In this document: positions 1 to 7,184 of the stretch, one piece after another
Layout of the letters: every line of letters starts with the position of its first letter
Numbering within the stretch: the stretch's first letter is position 1
NCBI GenBank assembly: GCA_044225565.1
Contig: JBGAIL010000192.1
Location: 1 to 8,857 of the forward strand
Reading direction: 5' to 3'
DNA: 8,857 bases
Source of the DNA: CAVXAE01 sp044225565
GTDB lineage: Bacteria; Pseudomonadota; Gammaproteobacteria; Steroidobacterales; Steroidobacteraceae
The notes under the pieces: model-generated
Told to the model about the DNA's origin: nothing
The model's database searches: none
What the model saw: only the letters and a program-made list of their open reading frames with translations
Made by a program: the position numbers and the translations under genes

Positions 1-29
1 ATACGAAGACACCAGCAACTGGAGGCGCC

Positions 30-1478
30 ATGCGTCAGGAACCGGCCGGGAATGAGTTGGCTCGTTGGTACTCCGAGCAGGATGCGCTCGGCCTCGCCCA
101 GGGCGTGAAGCGCGGGGACGTCAAGGCCGCCGAGGTGGTGGAGGAGTGCATCCGCCGCATCGAAGCGCTCAATCCCAGGCTGAATGCCGTCACCCACAAG
201 CTCTACGACTATGGCCGCAAGGCCGTCGCCGGCGATTTGCCGGAAGGGCCGTTCCGGGGCGTGCCGTTCCTGCTGAAGGACCTGATGATGGAATGGCGCG
301 GCCTGCCTGTCACCAACAGCTGCAGGTACCTCAAGGACTACAAGGCGTCCACGGACTGGGAGCTCGCCAAGCGCATCCGCGCCTCCGGCCTCGTCGTGGT
401 GGGCAAGACCAACGTGCCTGAAGGCGGCCTTTGCACGTCCACCGAGCCGGCGCTGTTCGGCCCCACGCACAATCCCTGGAACGAGAAGGCAACCGCGGGT
501 GGATCGAGCGGCGGCGCCGCTTCCGCGGTGGCTGCCGGGATACTGCCCATGGCCGACGCCACCGACGGCGGCGGCTCGATCCGCATCCCGGCCTCCAACA
601 ACGGCGTGGTCGGGTTGAAGCCCTCGCGCGGTCGCATCACCTTCGGGCCGGATCTCGCGGACTGCTGGTATGGCGCTGCCACCTGCCTTTGCGTCTCGCG
701 CACGGTGCGGGATTCCGCCGCGTACCTGGACGCGGTCGCCGGCCAGCTGCCGGGCGAGGCGTATGCGATTCCGAATCCTTCCGAGTCGTTTCTTTCGCAG
801 GTCGGCAAGTCTCCGGGCAAGCTGCGCATCGGATTCCTGACCAGGGGGCCGGACGGCGCTGCCCTGCATCCCGATGCGGCCGCGGCGGTGAAGGTCGCCG
901 CCGAGCAATGCGCGAAGCTCGGGCACCACGTCGAAGAGATCGACGCGCGATATGAGTTCCCGGTCGATGCGTTCTTCCGGGCCGTGCCGGTGCTCAGCGC
1001 CGCGGCTTTCGATGCGGCGGCGGCGGCTTTCGGGCGCCCCGTCACGCCTGACGACGTGGAGCCGTTCACCTGGAGCCTGCTCGAGCGCGGCAGGCGTGTC
1101 ACCGGCGTGGAGCACGCCAACGACATCGAGACGATCCGCAAGTTCGGACGCCGCATCGTCGACCTGTATTCCACGCACGACGTCGTGATCACGCCCACGC
1201 AACCGCATCCGCCGCGACCGCTGGGCACTTACAACATGTCCGAGGCCGACCTCTCCCGCTACATCGAGAAGCTCCTGCCGGACATCCTGTTCACGGCGCC
1301 GATCAATCTGTCGGGCCAGCCCGCCATCTCGCTGCCCCTGCACTGGACGCGCGACGGCCTGCCGCTCGGCACGCACTTCATCGGGCGAATCGGCGAAGAC
1401 GCGACGCTGCTGCGACTGGCCGGCCAGATGGAGACGGCGTTGCCCTGGAAGGCGCGCCGCCCGCCGCTCTCCATGTGA
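30..1478 (+). CDS. Amidase-signature hydrolase, NylA-like subgroup
   Basis: Hydrolyses an amide bond, probably in the cytosol, since no signal peptide is visible. The Ser-cisSer-Lys triad of the amidase-signature family is intact: Lys83 in LLKDL, cis-Ser159 in GGSSGG (157-162) and nucleophile Ser183 in DGGGSIRIPAS. The 24-residue spacing between the serines matches the family. Length (482 aa) is normal. From memory, the layout and the tail (ALPWKARRPP) resemble NylA, the 6-aminohexanoate cyclic dimer hydrolase, more than glutamyl-tRNA amidotransferase GatA, and no gatB or gatC is nearby. The ATG at 30 has GGAGG at 21-25. The rpiR-type gene follows after 34 bases, so the two are probably co-transcribed. 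A decayed relative lies at 2422-2588. Fold and catalysis are secure; the substrate (linear amide, lactam or cyclic amide) is not. Any promoter lies left of the window. Confidence 0.93.
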   Translation: MRQEPAGNELARWYSEQDALGLAQGVKRGDVKAAEVVEECIRRIEALNPRLNAVTHKLYDYGRKAVAGDLPEGPFRGVPFLLKDLMMEWRGLPVTNSCRYLKDYKASTDWELAKRIRASGLVVVGKTNVPEGGLCTSTEPALFGPTHNPWNEKATAGGSSGGAASAVAAGILPMADATDGGGSIRIPASNNGVVGLKPSRGRITFGPDLADCWYGAATCLCVSRTVRDSAAYLDAVAGQLPGEAYAIPNPSESFLSQVGKSPGKLRIGFLTRGPDGAALHPDAAAAVKVAAEQCAKLGHHVEEIDARYEFPVDAFFRAVPVLSAAAFDAAAAAFGRPVTPDDVEPFTWSLLERGRRVTGVEHANDIETIRKFGRRIVDLYSTHDVVITPTQPHPPRPLGTYNMSEADLSRYIEKLLPDILFTAPINLSGQPAISLPLHWTRDGLPLGTHFIGRIGEDATLLRLAGQMETALPWKARRPPLSM

Positions 1479-1512
1479 GAGCCGGCCTGCCGCCCGGAAA
1501 CGGACGCGCCAG

Positions 1513-2364
1513 ATGCAGGGAACCGTAGCTGAGCGCATCCGCAACGCCCGCGGCAGGCTCACGCCGCTCGAGCGCAGGATCGCGGATGCGCTCTTCGACT
1601 CCGACCTCGTCCTCGGCCTCGAGAACGTGGCGGGCGTCGCGCAGCAGGCGAAGGTCAGCGGGCCGACCGTCGTGCGGTTCGTCATCAAGCTCGGCTTCCC
1701 CGGGTTCCCTCAATTCCAGTCGGCCCTGCGGAACGAGCTGCGCGAGCGGCTGGCTTCCCCGCTGGATCACTACCAGCAGATCCTTTCGCGCAACGAGAAA
1801 GCGCCGCCTGCTGCGGGGATGTCGCGAGTCTTCACCAGCGGCATCTCCCGCACCCTGGGCAGGCTGAAGGCGGGCATTCTCACCGCGGCGTGCCGGGAAC
1901 TACTGAATCCTTCCCGCAGGGTCAGCCTGGTCGGCGGGCGATTCACCCATCTCCTCGCGCAGATGCTGTGGGCACACCTGCACCAGCTGCGCGCGGACAC
2001 CGTCATGCTGCGCGCGAACGTGGTATCGCTCCCCCAGCACGTTTTCGACATGGGCCCGCGCGACGTGCTGGTAGTCTTCGACGTGCGCCGGTACCAGGCG
2101 GACATCGTCGAGCTCGCGCGACTGGCGAGGCGCCAGCGCGCCACGCTGATCCTCGTCACGGACCCGATGCTCTCGCCCATCGCGCGATGGGCGAAGTACG
2201 TGTTCGTCTGCGACCTCGACACGCCATCGCCTCATCACTCGCTGGTGCCGTGCCTGGCGCTGGTCGAGGCGCTGGTCGGCGAGCTGGGCAGCCTCTGCGG
2301 CGAGCCGGGGCGCAGCCGCATCGCGCGGCTCGAGATGCTGAGGGACGACGCCCGCAGCGTGTAA
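1513..2364 (+). CDS. MurR/RpiR-family transcriptional regulator (HTH + SIS)
   Basis: DNA-binding regulator of 283 aa, the usual family length. Residues 1-77 form the HTH_6 domain: the recognition region at about 37-70 carries TVVRFVIKLGFPGF, close to the family pattern TVvRFcrkLGfxGf. Residues about 125-255 form a SIS domain, with RVSLVGG (136-142) and DVLVVFD (184-190) strands and the TLILVTD...SPIARWA segment. The phosphosugar-binding SxSGxT motif expected after the second strand is replaced by FDVRRYQ (189-195), so the ligand is probably not a sugar phosphate. The start at 1513 has only a weak ribosome site (GGA at 1501). It follows the amidase by 34 bases. An AT-rich palindromic island begins directly after the stop codon. 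It probably controls the flanking amidase, transporter and aminotransferase genes; that role is inferred from position. Confidence 0.92.
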   Translation: MQGTVAERIRNARGRLTPLERRIADALFDSDLVLGLENVAGVAQQAKVSGPTVVRFVIKLGFPGFPQFQSALRNELRERLASPLDHYQQILSRNEKAPPAAGMSRVFTSGISRTLGRLKAGILTAACRELLNPSRRVSLVGGRFTHLLAQMLWAHLHQLRADTVMLRANVVSLPQHVFDMGPRDVLVVFDVRRYQADIVELARLARRQRATLILVTDPMLSPIARWAKYVFVCDLDTPSPHHSLVPCLALVEALVGELGSLCGEPGRSRIARLEMLRDDARSV

Positions 2365-2414
2365 TGAAATTTTCAAGTGTCTTTGTTGACACTTTCGAGA
2401 AAACTATGTTTCAG
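2361..2414 (+). promoter_or_regulatory. AT-rich palindromic island: candidate RpiR-type operator and promoter
   Basis: These 54 bases are about 31% G+C inside otherwise very GC-rich DNA. They hold TGAAA-T-TTTCA (2365-2375, symmetric around its centre base), TTTC-GA-GAAA (2393-2402) and GAAA-N6-TTTC (2399-2412). Such GAAA/TTTC half-sites suit a dimeric HTH protein, and the RpiR-type gene ends three bases earlier. A perfect -35 box TTGACA lies at 2386-2391. The best -10 candidate, TATGTT (2405-2410), is only 13 bases away, so the promoter call is tentative. Downstream lie the amidase remnant, transporter and aminotransferase. The operator role is inference; the repeats are seen directly. Confidence 0.5.
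2375..2394. repeat. Perfect 7-bp inverted repeat AAGTGTC-N6-GACACTT
   Basis: Arms at 2375-2381 and 2388-2394 are perfectly complementary across a 6-base spacer (TTTGTT). The right arm overlaps the TTGACA box, so a protein bound here would block RNA polymerase. A short terminator for the upstream regulator gene is the alternative, but the stem is not GC-rich and only TTTC follows, so an operator is favoured. Confidence 0.5.
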
Positions 2415-2421
2415 TGAGTCC

Positions 2422-2588
2422 GTGAACATCCACGAGCTGTACGACTTCGGAAGGCGCGCGGCGGCGGGAGAGTCCTCGGTTCGCAATTCGCCGGGCGCAT
2501 CGGCGAGGAGGCCACGCTGCTGCGGCTGGCCGCACAAATAGAGGTTGCACGACCGTGGAAATCGCGACGCCCGCCGATATCGTTGTGA
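2422..2588 (+). pseudogene. Internally deleted amidase remnant (second copy)
   Basis: Two pieces of a second amidase are joined with about 375 residues missing. Bases 2422-2472 read VNIHELYDFGRRAAAGE, matching THKLYDYGRKAVAGD (residues 55-69) of the intact amidase at 30-1478. Bases 2475-2585, in another frame, read LGSQFAGRIGEEATLLRL followed by AAQIEVARPWKSRRPPISL, matching the last 37 residues of that amidase at 26 of 37 identical positions. The stop at 2586-2588 falls exactly where the intact gene stops. Residues before about 53 are also absent. The pieces differ too much from the intact gene to be a recent duplication, so this was a distinct paralogue. No triad residue survives, so no function is expected. 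Its tail overlaps the proposed start of the transporter gene. Confidence 0.88.
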
Positions 2589-3775
2589 CGGGAGCACCCG
2601 CGTCCGGTGTGAGAAGGGCGGCCGCGCTCATGCTCCTTGCGGGGCTGAGCAGCGCCAGCCTGGCTTGCGCGCCGGCTCTCGCATCCCAGCTGTCACGGGA
2701 GTTCGGATTCGACGCCGCGCGGGTGGGGTTCTTCTTTTCCGCCGAGTTCGCGGGATTCGTGATCTCCGGGCTCGCCGGGCAATGGCTGATGCCCCGCTTC
2801 CCCTGGCGGCGCATCGCTTTCTTCAGCCTGGTGGGCTTTCTGGCGGGCACCATCCTCACGGCGTTCGTGCTTCATTCACTCACGGCGTTGCTGTTCGTAC
2901 GCGCGCTCACCGCGAGCTGTGGCGCGATGATCGGCGTCGTCTGCATGGCGAGCGCCAACGAAGAGGTGAATTCCAGCCGCGCCTTCGGCTTCTACATCAT
3001 CGGGCAGCTGGCCGTCGGCGTGGCCGGGCTGGCGGTGCTGCCGATGCTCTTCGAGCGCTTCGGCTTCATCTCCTATCTCGTCGTGGTCGCCGTGTTGCTG
3101 ATGCTCGCAGCCAGGATGACCGCGTGGCTCGCGAGCGGAAAGCGGGTGCCTGAGCTCGCGTCCACGGGAGCCGCAGGGCGGCATGCCTCGGACTTCCGGC
3201 GTCTGCTGCGCTTTCCGGTGCTGTTGCTGTTCTACATCGCTCTGGGTGGCATCTGGACTTTCGTGGGCGATCTCGCCGGCCGGGCCGCGCTCGATCCGGT
3301 GCTGGCGGGGAAGATACTCTCCGCCGCGACGGTGGCTGGCATCGTCGGCGCCGGAGTGGCTTCGCTCGCGAAGCCGGACGCCGATACGCGCATTCCGGTG
3401 ATCGTCGGATATTTCCTGCTGGTGGCGAGCGCGCTCACGTTCCTGGACACCGGGCAGGTCGTCGCCTTCGTGCTCGCGGTGGTGGCCTTCAAGTTCGCAT
3501 GGACCTACGTGCTGCCTTTCATCCTGGCCATCATCGGCGAGCTGGACGAGGACGGCCGGATCATCGCGGAGATCTATCTCGTCGCGGGGCTCGGGCTGAT
3601 GCTCGGGCCTTCCATCGCGGGCCAGCTCGTTTCCAGCAGCGCGGGGTATCCGGGCATGCTCCTGGCGGAAACGGCGATGGTGGTCGTTTCCGGAATCAGC
3701 ATCTGGGTGCTGCGGCGGATGATCGCCGGGAGCAAGGTATCGGCGAGCCCCGAGAGCTCGAAGGTGTCGGCATGA
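2555..3775 (+). CDS. MFS transporter, 12 transmembrane helices
   Basis: Inner-membrane permease of 406 aa. Hydrophobic spans lie at about 22-44, 58-80, 86-107, 109-132, 143-165, 171-192, 218-237, 255-271, 279-297, 302-327, 337-360 and 364-388, with a longer polar link after helix 6 (193-217), the 6+6 major facilitator plan. A loop 2-3 motif is present but degenerate (GLAGQWLMPRFPWRRI, 72-87), lacking the usual Asp. It probably imports the amide substrate or exports a product; the direction is not shown. The stop shares ATGA with the aminotransferase start, so the two are coupled. The start is uncertain: GTG 2555 (GAGG at 2541-2544) gives a normal cytosolic N-terminus but lies inside the amidase remnant in another frame. 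GTG 2609 and ATG 2630 are alternatives, the latter leaving almost nothing before helix 1. Confidence 0.87.
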   Translation: MEIATPADIVVTGAPASGVRRAAALMLLAGLSSASLACAPALASQLSREFGFDAARVGFFFSAEFAGFVISGLAGQWLMPRFPWRRIAFFSLVGFLAGTILTAFVLHSLTALLFVRALTASCGAMIGVVCMASANEEVNSSRAFGFYIIGQLAVGVAGLAVLPMLFERFGFISYLVVVAVLLMLAARMTAWLASGKRVPELASTGAAGRHASDFRRLLRFPVLLLFYIALGGIWTFVGDLAGRAALDPVLAGKILSAATVAGIVGAGVASLAKPDADTRIPVIVGYFLLVASALTFLDTGQVVAFVLAVVAFKFAWTYVLPFILAIIGELDEDGRIIAEIYLVAGLGLMLGPSIAGQLVSSSAGYPGMLLAETAMVVVSGISIWVLRRMIAGSKVSASPESSKVSA

Positions 3776-5118
3776 GCGCGAAGGGTGCGGTCGCGAAAGC
3801 GGCGAACCTGCCGTCGCTGCGTGAACGCGATGCGCGCGTCGTCGCGAACGTCGGGCGCCTGAGGTTCTGTCCCGTCGCGCTGTCGCGAGGGGAGGGCGCC
3901 TATCTGTACGAGGAGAACGGGCGCAAGCTGCTGGATCTTTGCGCCTCGTTCGGGCCAGCCATTGCCGGGTACGGGCACCCACGCATCGTGGAAGCCATCA
4001 CGCGCGCCGCGAGCCACATGGCTGGCGCCAGCCTGCTCGGCTATCCGAACGGCGAAGCCGTGTCGCTCGCCGAAGAGCTGTTGCGCATCACGCCCGGCAA
4101 AGGTGAGCGACGCGTGTGGTTCGGGCACTCAGGCTCCGACGCGAACGATTGCGCGGTGCGGGTGCTAGCCGCCGCCACGAAGCGACAGCGGTTCATCTCG
4201 TTCATCGGTTCGTACCACGGCAACGTCTCCGGCTCCATGGGCATCAGCGGTCACACGGCGATGACGCACACGCTGCCACGTCCCGGGCTGGTGCTGCTGC
4301 CGTATCCCGATCCTTATCGCGCCGACTTCTCACCCGAGCAGGTGCTCGCGCTGCTCGACTACCAGTTCGCGACGACGTGCCCGCCGGACCAGGTGGCTGC
4401 CGTGTTCATCGAGCCGCTCATGTCGGACGGCGGGCTCATCGTTCCGCCGCCGGGATTCCTGAAGGCGTTGCAGGACCGGTGCCGCCGCCACGGCATTCAC
4501 GTGGTCGTGGACGAGGTGAAGGTGGGGCTGGGGCGCAGTGGCCGCCTGCATTGCTTCGAGCACGAGGGCCTCGAGCCGGACCTGGTCATCTTCGGCAAGG
4601 CGCTCGGCGGAGGATTGCCGTTGTCCGCGGTGGTCGGGCCTGCGGCACTGCTGGATCACGCGCCGGCCTTCGCGCTGCAGACTACTGCGGGCAATCCGGT
4701 GTCGGCCGCGGCTGGTCGCGCGGTGGTGGCGTTGATCGAGGAGGAGAATCTTGTCGAGAACGCCAGGCGCACGGGCGCGCATTTGCTGCGGGAGCTGCAG
4801 GCGCTCACGCAGAAGCACGAGATGATCGGTGACGTTCGCGGCCGCGGATTGGTGATCGGCGTGGAGCTGGTCGCGGACCGGAGTACGAAAGCGCCGGTGC
4901 CCGTCACGACGACGGCCAAAGTCATTTATCGCGCGTGGGAGCTGGGCGCCTTGTTCGTATACGTCGGTCTCAAGGGCAACGTGCTCGAGCTCACGCCGCC
5001 TTTGATCCTCACCGAGCGGCAGGCGTCCGATGGCGCGGCGATCATCTCACAGGCGTTGGAGGACGTGGCTCGAGGCGCGGTGTCCGACGAGGCCGTGAAG
5101 CCTTTCATGATGTGGTGA
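3772..5118 (+). CDS. Class III PLP-dependent aminotransferase
   Basis: Transfers an amino group via PLP, in the cytosol; 448 aa, typical of class III (omega) aminotransferases. Visible landmarks are SGSDAND (120-126, phosphate-binding turn), YHG (148-150, ring stacking), Asp247 in VVDEVKVGLGRSG (pyridine nitrogen) and Lys276 in FGKALGGG (Schiff base). The 29-residue Asp-Lys spacing matches E. coli GabT. By eye alignment to GabT, Gln242 becomes Lys250, Glu211 becomes Asp219 and the carboxylate-binding Arg398 becomes Glu406 (NVLELTPPL), so 2-oxoglutarate may not be the acceptor. The start ATG 3772 overlaps the transporter stop, with AAGG at 3761-3764; a longer in-frame reading from 3499 lies inside the transporter gene and is rejected. 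Next to an amidase, it probably acts on the amine or omega-amino acid released by hydrolysis. An epimerase or decarboxylase of the same fold remains possible. Confidence 0.9.
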   Translation: MSAKGAVAKAANLPSLRERDARVVANVGRLRFCPVALSRGEGAYLYEENGRKLLDLCASFGPAIAGYGHPRIVEAITRAASHMAGASLLGYPNGEAVSLAEELLRITPGKGERRVWFGHSGSDANDCAVRVLAAATKRQRFISFIGSYHGNVSGSMGISGHTAMTHTLPRPGLVLLPYPDPYRADFSPEQVLALLDYQFATTCPPDQVAAVFIEPLMSDGGLIVPPPGFLKALQDRCRRHGIHVVVDEVKVGLGRSGRLHCFEHEGLEPDLVIFGKALGGGLPLSAVVGPAALLDHAPAFALQTTAGNPVSAAAGRAVVALIEEENLVENARRTGAHLLRELQALTQKHEMIGDVRGRGLVIGVELVADRSTKAPVPVTTTAKVIYRAWELGALFVYVGLKGNVLELTPPLILTERQASDGAAIISQALEDVARGAVSDEAVKPFMMW

Positions 5119-5135
5119 GCGCGGATGGCGCGGGG

Positions 5136-5156
5136 AGCGCAGGCCTGCTTCGCGCT
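5136..5156. terminator. Hairpin between convergent genes, possible bidirectional terminator
   Basis: Arms AGCGC (5136-5140) and GCGCT (5152-5156) flank a region containing the perfect 10-bp palindrome GCAGGCCTGC (5139-5148). It sits in the 41-base gap between the aminotransferase stop and the oppositely oriented DUF3325 gene stop. No T-run follows on either strand, so intrinsic termination is only a possibility based on position. Confidence 0.3.
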
Positions 5157-5159
5157 GCG

Positions 5160-5483
5160 TTACCCATCCGCCCTGGCCCACACCACCAGCCACCCCAGCG
5201 CGCGCGGCCGCCAGGTGAGCGTGAAAGCAACGATGAGCGCGGAAGCGGCCAGGGACATCACCCATACCAGTGCCGCCATCGACGCATGATCCACTCCGAG
5301 ATACAGGGTGAGGGACAGCGCGATGCCGATCGCACCGAGGCACCGCAGAGCGGTAACGGTGCCGGCGGAAGGCGCCGCGCTCGCGCGCACCTGCTGCCAG
5401 TGCACTTTCATCGCCAGGGCCAGCCAGGCCATGCCGCAGACACTGCAGATCAATGCCACCAGGAGGCGAGTGGCGTCAGGCAT
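5160..5483 (-). CDS. DUF3325-type small membrane protein
   Basis: Small integral membrane protein of 107 aa with three hydrophobic spans at about 6-25, 44-63 and 68-88, and a short polar stretch after span 1 containing LAMKVHWQQV, a segment I associate with DUF3325. No biochemical role is known for the family; it is typically found beside PepSY membrane proteins in siderophore and iron-uptake loci. Here it is the last gene of a three-gene operon: its ATG (5483-5481) overlaps the end of the PepSY gene by 8 bases and GGAG lies 7 bases upstream (5494-5491), so translation is probably coupled. It ends 41 bases from the convergent aminotransferase gene. The family call is from pattern memory and gene order. 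Confidence 0.75.
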   Translation of the reverse strand: MPDATRLLVALICSVCGMAWLALAMKVHWQQVRASAAPSAGTVTALRCLGAIGIALSLTLYLGVDHASMAALVWVMSLAASALIVAFTLTWRPRALGWLVVWARADG

Positions 5484-7170
5484 GAGCGCGCTCCAGCATG
5501 CTGCCGCCCGGGGTGCTCGTTTCCGGATCCTTCGCTTCGGCGGCGCGCTTCAGGCGGCGCGCGGCGTAAGCCGCGAGACCCGCCGTGACGAGCAATGCCA
5601 GATCGAAGCCAGCCACCGGCCAGTAGCGCTCGCTGATGGTCTTCAACAGATGATCGCCCGTCGTCACCCAGTTCAACACGGGCGCGGCGACGCAAAGCGC
5701 GGCCAGCACCCGGCATTGATCGCGCCATGCGGGTGAGAGCCGAGCCTGTTCGACCGGCGCGCTGCGCCACGCCGCGTGCAGCAGCGCCGCCAGCCACGCG
5801 ACCCAGAAGATGCGCTCTTCCCAATCGCCGCGCGCGGGCAGGTTTTCCGGCAACAGCCGGTTGGCGGCGAGCATGGTGGCCGCTGCGATCAGCATGCCGG
5901 TGACTGCCGTGACGGCGAGCGCATCGACCCATCGCGCGCCGTTGTTGCCGGCCTTCGCATGCTGCCGTTTGCGCTTCTCGACAAAGAAGATGAAGCCGGT
6001 GGCGACGCACGCGCAACCCGCGAGCCCGCCGAGCACGTAGAGCCACCGCAGCATCCAGTGCCTGAAGTGCTGCAGGTGCAGGCCCGTGAGCCAGTCGTTG
6101 ATGCCGCCGACCGCGCTAGGCTGCGGATCTTCATGGAGCACTTCGCCCGTGCTCGCGCGGAAGTGGATGCCTTGCCCGGTGAGCGTCACGCGATCCGTGC
6201 CGGCGCGGTAGACGCTGACATACCCGTTGGCATCACCAAAATGCGTGACGTTCAGCAGCCCCACTTCGCCCGCCATGCCGTGCCCGGCCCAGCGGCGTCG
6301 CGCTTCCTCGACCATTGCGTCCACCGATGCCAGAGGCGCGGCGACGCCCGCAGGGTCGTGCGGCAGGCCGGTCTGGGCGGCTTCGATCTGCTCGTGCGCT
6401 TCGTGCTGTGCCCTGAACATCGTCTCGGTCACCGGCAGGTAGATGCCCGCGAATATCACGAGTCCGGTGAACGCGAAGAAAAAGTGGAACGGCAGCGCGA
6501 CGACGCCGGTGAGGTTGTGCAGGTCGAGCGCGCTGCGCTGCGTCTGCTTCTTCGGCCGGAAGGTGAAGAACTCGCGGAAGATCTTCCGATGCACGACCAC
6601 GCCCGTCACCAGCGCCACGAGCATCGTGAGCGCTGCCAGCCCCACGAGCCAGTAGCCGAGGTCCAGCCATTCCAGGTGCAGGCTGAAGTGCATCGGGTAG
6701 AAGAAGGCGCTGCCGATCTCCAGCTTGTCGCTGGAGATCACCGAGCCGCTGCGCGGGTCGATGGTCTCGTTGCCGAAGACGTGCACGTGATCCACGGTGG
6801 CATCTTTCGGCTTGTTGGGCGCGTCGAACGTGACGACCATGCCGAGCACCGGGTCGCGATGCGTGGTGTAGGCGCTGAGATCAGCCGCCTTCAGCGACGC
6901 GGCCGGCGGCAGCTCGCCCACGACCTCTTTCTGCGCGAGGTCGTAGCTTTCCTGCCGCGGCGCGATCTTCTGGAAGAGCGGCAGCAGCATCTTGTCGAAC
7001 GAAGGCATCGGCTGTGGCTCGTAGCGCGTCTCCGGAATGGCCCAGCGGTCGATCTCGCGGTCGAACACCGACATCGAGCCGAAGAAGAAGCACACCATGA
7101 GCACGTAGCCGAGCGTGAGCCCGAACCACGTGTGCACCCAGGTCATCGAGAGGCGGAAGGACGACATCAT
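5476..7170 (-). CDS. PepSY-associated transmembrane protein (iron-uptake-linked, reductase-like)
   Basis: Inner-membrane protein of 564 aa. It opens with RLSMTWVHTWFGLTLGYVLM, the His-containing first helix (about 12-34) of the PepSY_TM family. A periplasmic domain (about 35-171) follows, then helices at about 172-193, 222-243 and 374-397 with a second outer domain (245-370), and four more hydrophobic spans at about 417-435, 452-468, 486-503 and 519-536. Membrane-edge histidines (H13, H161, H165, H194, H218, H229, H365, H368, H371) could ligate haem, as proposed for ferric-siderophore reductases of this family. The first of two adjacent ATGs (7170) is chosen because GGAGAG (7183-7178) is 7 bases away. 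An open frame continues upstream to 7578 but runs through the DUF3649 gene. It follows DUF3649 by 14 bases and overlaps DUF3325 by 8. The reductase role is inferred. Confidence 0.85.
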   Translation of the reverse strand: MMSSFRLSMTWVHTWFGLTLGYVLMVCFFFGSMSVFDREIDRWAIPETRYEPQPMPSFDKMLLPLFQKIAPRQESYDLAQKEVVGELPPAASLKAADLSAYTTHRDPVLGMVVTFDAPNKPKDATVDHVHVFGNETIDPRSGSVISSDKLEIGSAFFYPMHFSLHLEWLDLGYWLVGLAALTMLVALVTGVVVHRKIFREFFTFRPKKQTQRSALDLHNLTGVVALPFHFFFAFTGLVIFAGIYLPVTETMFRAQHEAHEQIEAAQTGLPHDPAGVAAPLASVDAMVEEARRRWAGHGMAGEVGLLNVTHFGDANGYVSVYRAGTDRVTLTGQGIHFRASTGEVLHEDPQPSAVGGINDWLTGLHLQHFRHWMLRWLYVLGGLAGCACVATGFIFFVEKRKRQHAKAGNNGARWVDALAVTAVTGMLIAAATMLAANRLLPENLPARGDWEERIFWVAWLAALLHAAWRSAPVEQARLSPAWRDQCRVLAALCVAAPVLNWVTTGDHLLKTISERYWPVAGFDLALLVTAGLAAYAARRLKRAAEAKDPETSTPGGSMLERAHA

Positions 7171-7184
7171 CGGTCGGCTCTCCG

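Noticed and set aside
2375..2395. Rho-independent terminator of the RpiR-type gene
   Set aside because: The 7-bp stem is AT-rich and followed only by TTTC; overlap with a consensus -35 box makes an operator or promoter reading better.
3499..3771. N-terminal extension of the aminotransferase to an upstream ATG
   Set aside because: It would overlap the transporter's last helices in another frame and add about 91 non-homologous residues; ATG 3772 gives family length, a ribosome site and the ATGA coupling.
2876..3982. Open frame of 368 codons on the - strand opposite the transporter and aminotransferase
   Set aside because: Arg/His-rich shadow reading that straddles two well-supported genes and lacks recognisable motifs.
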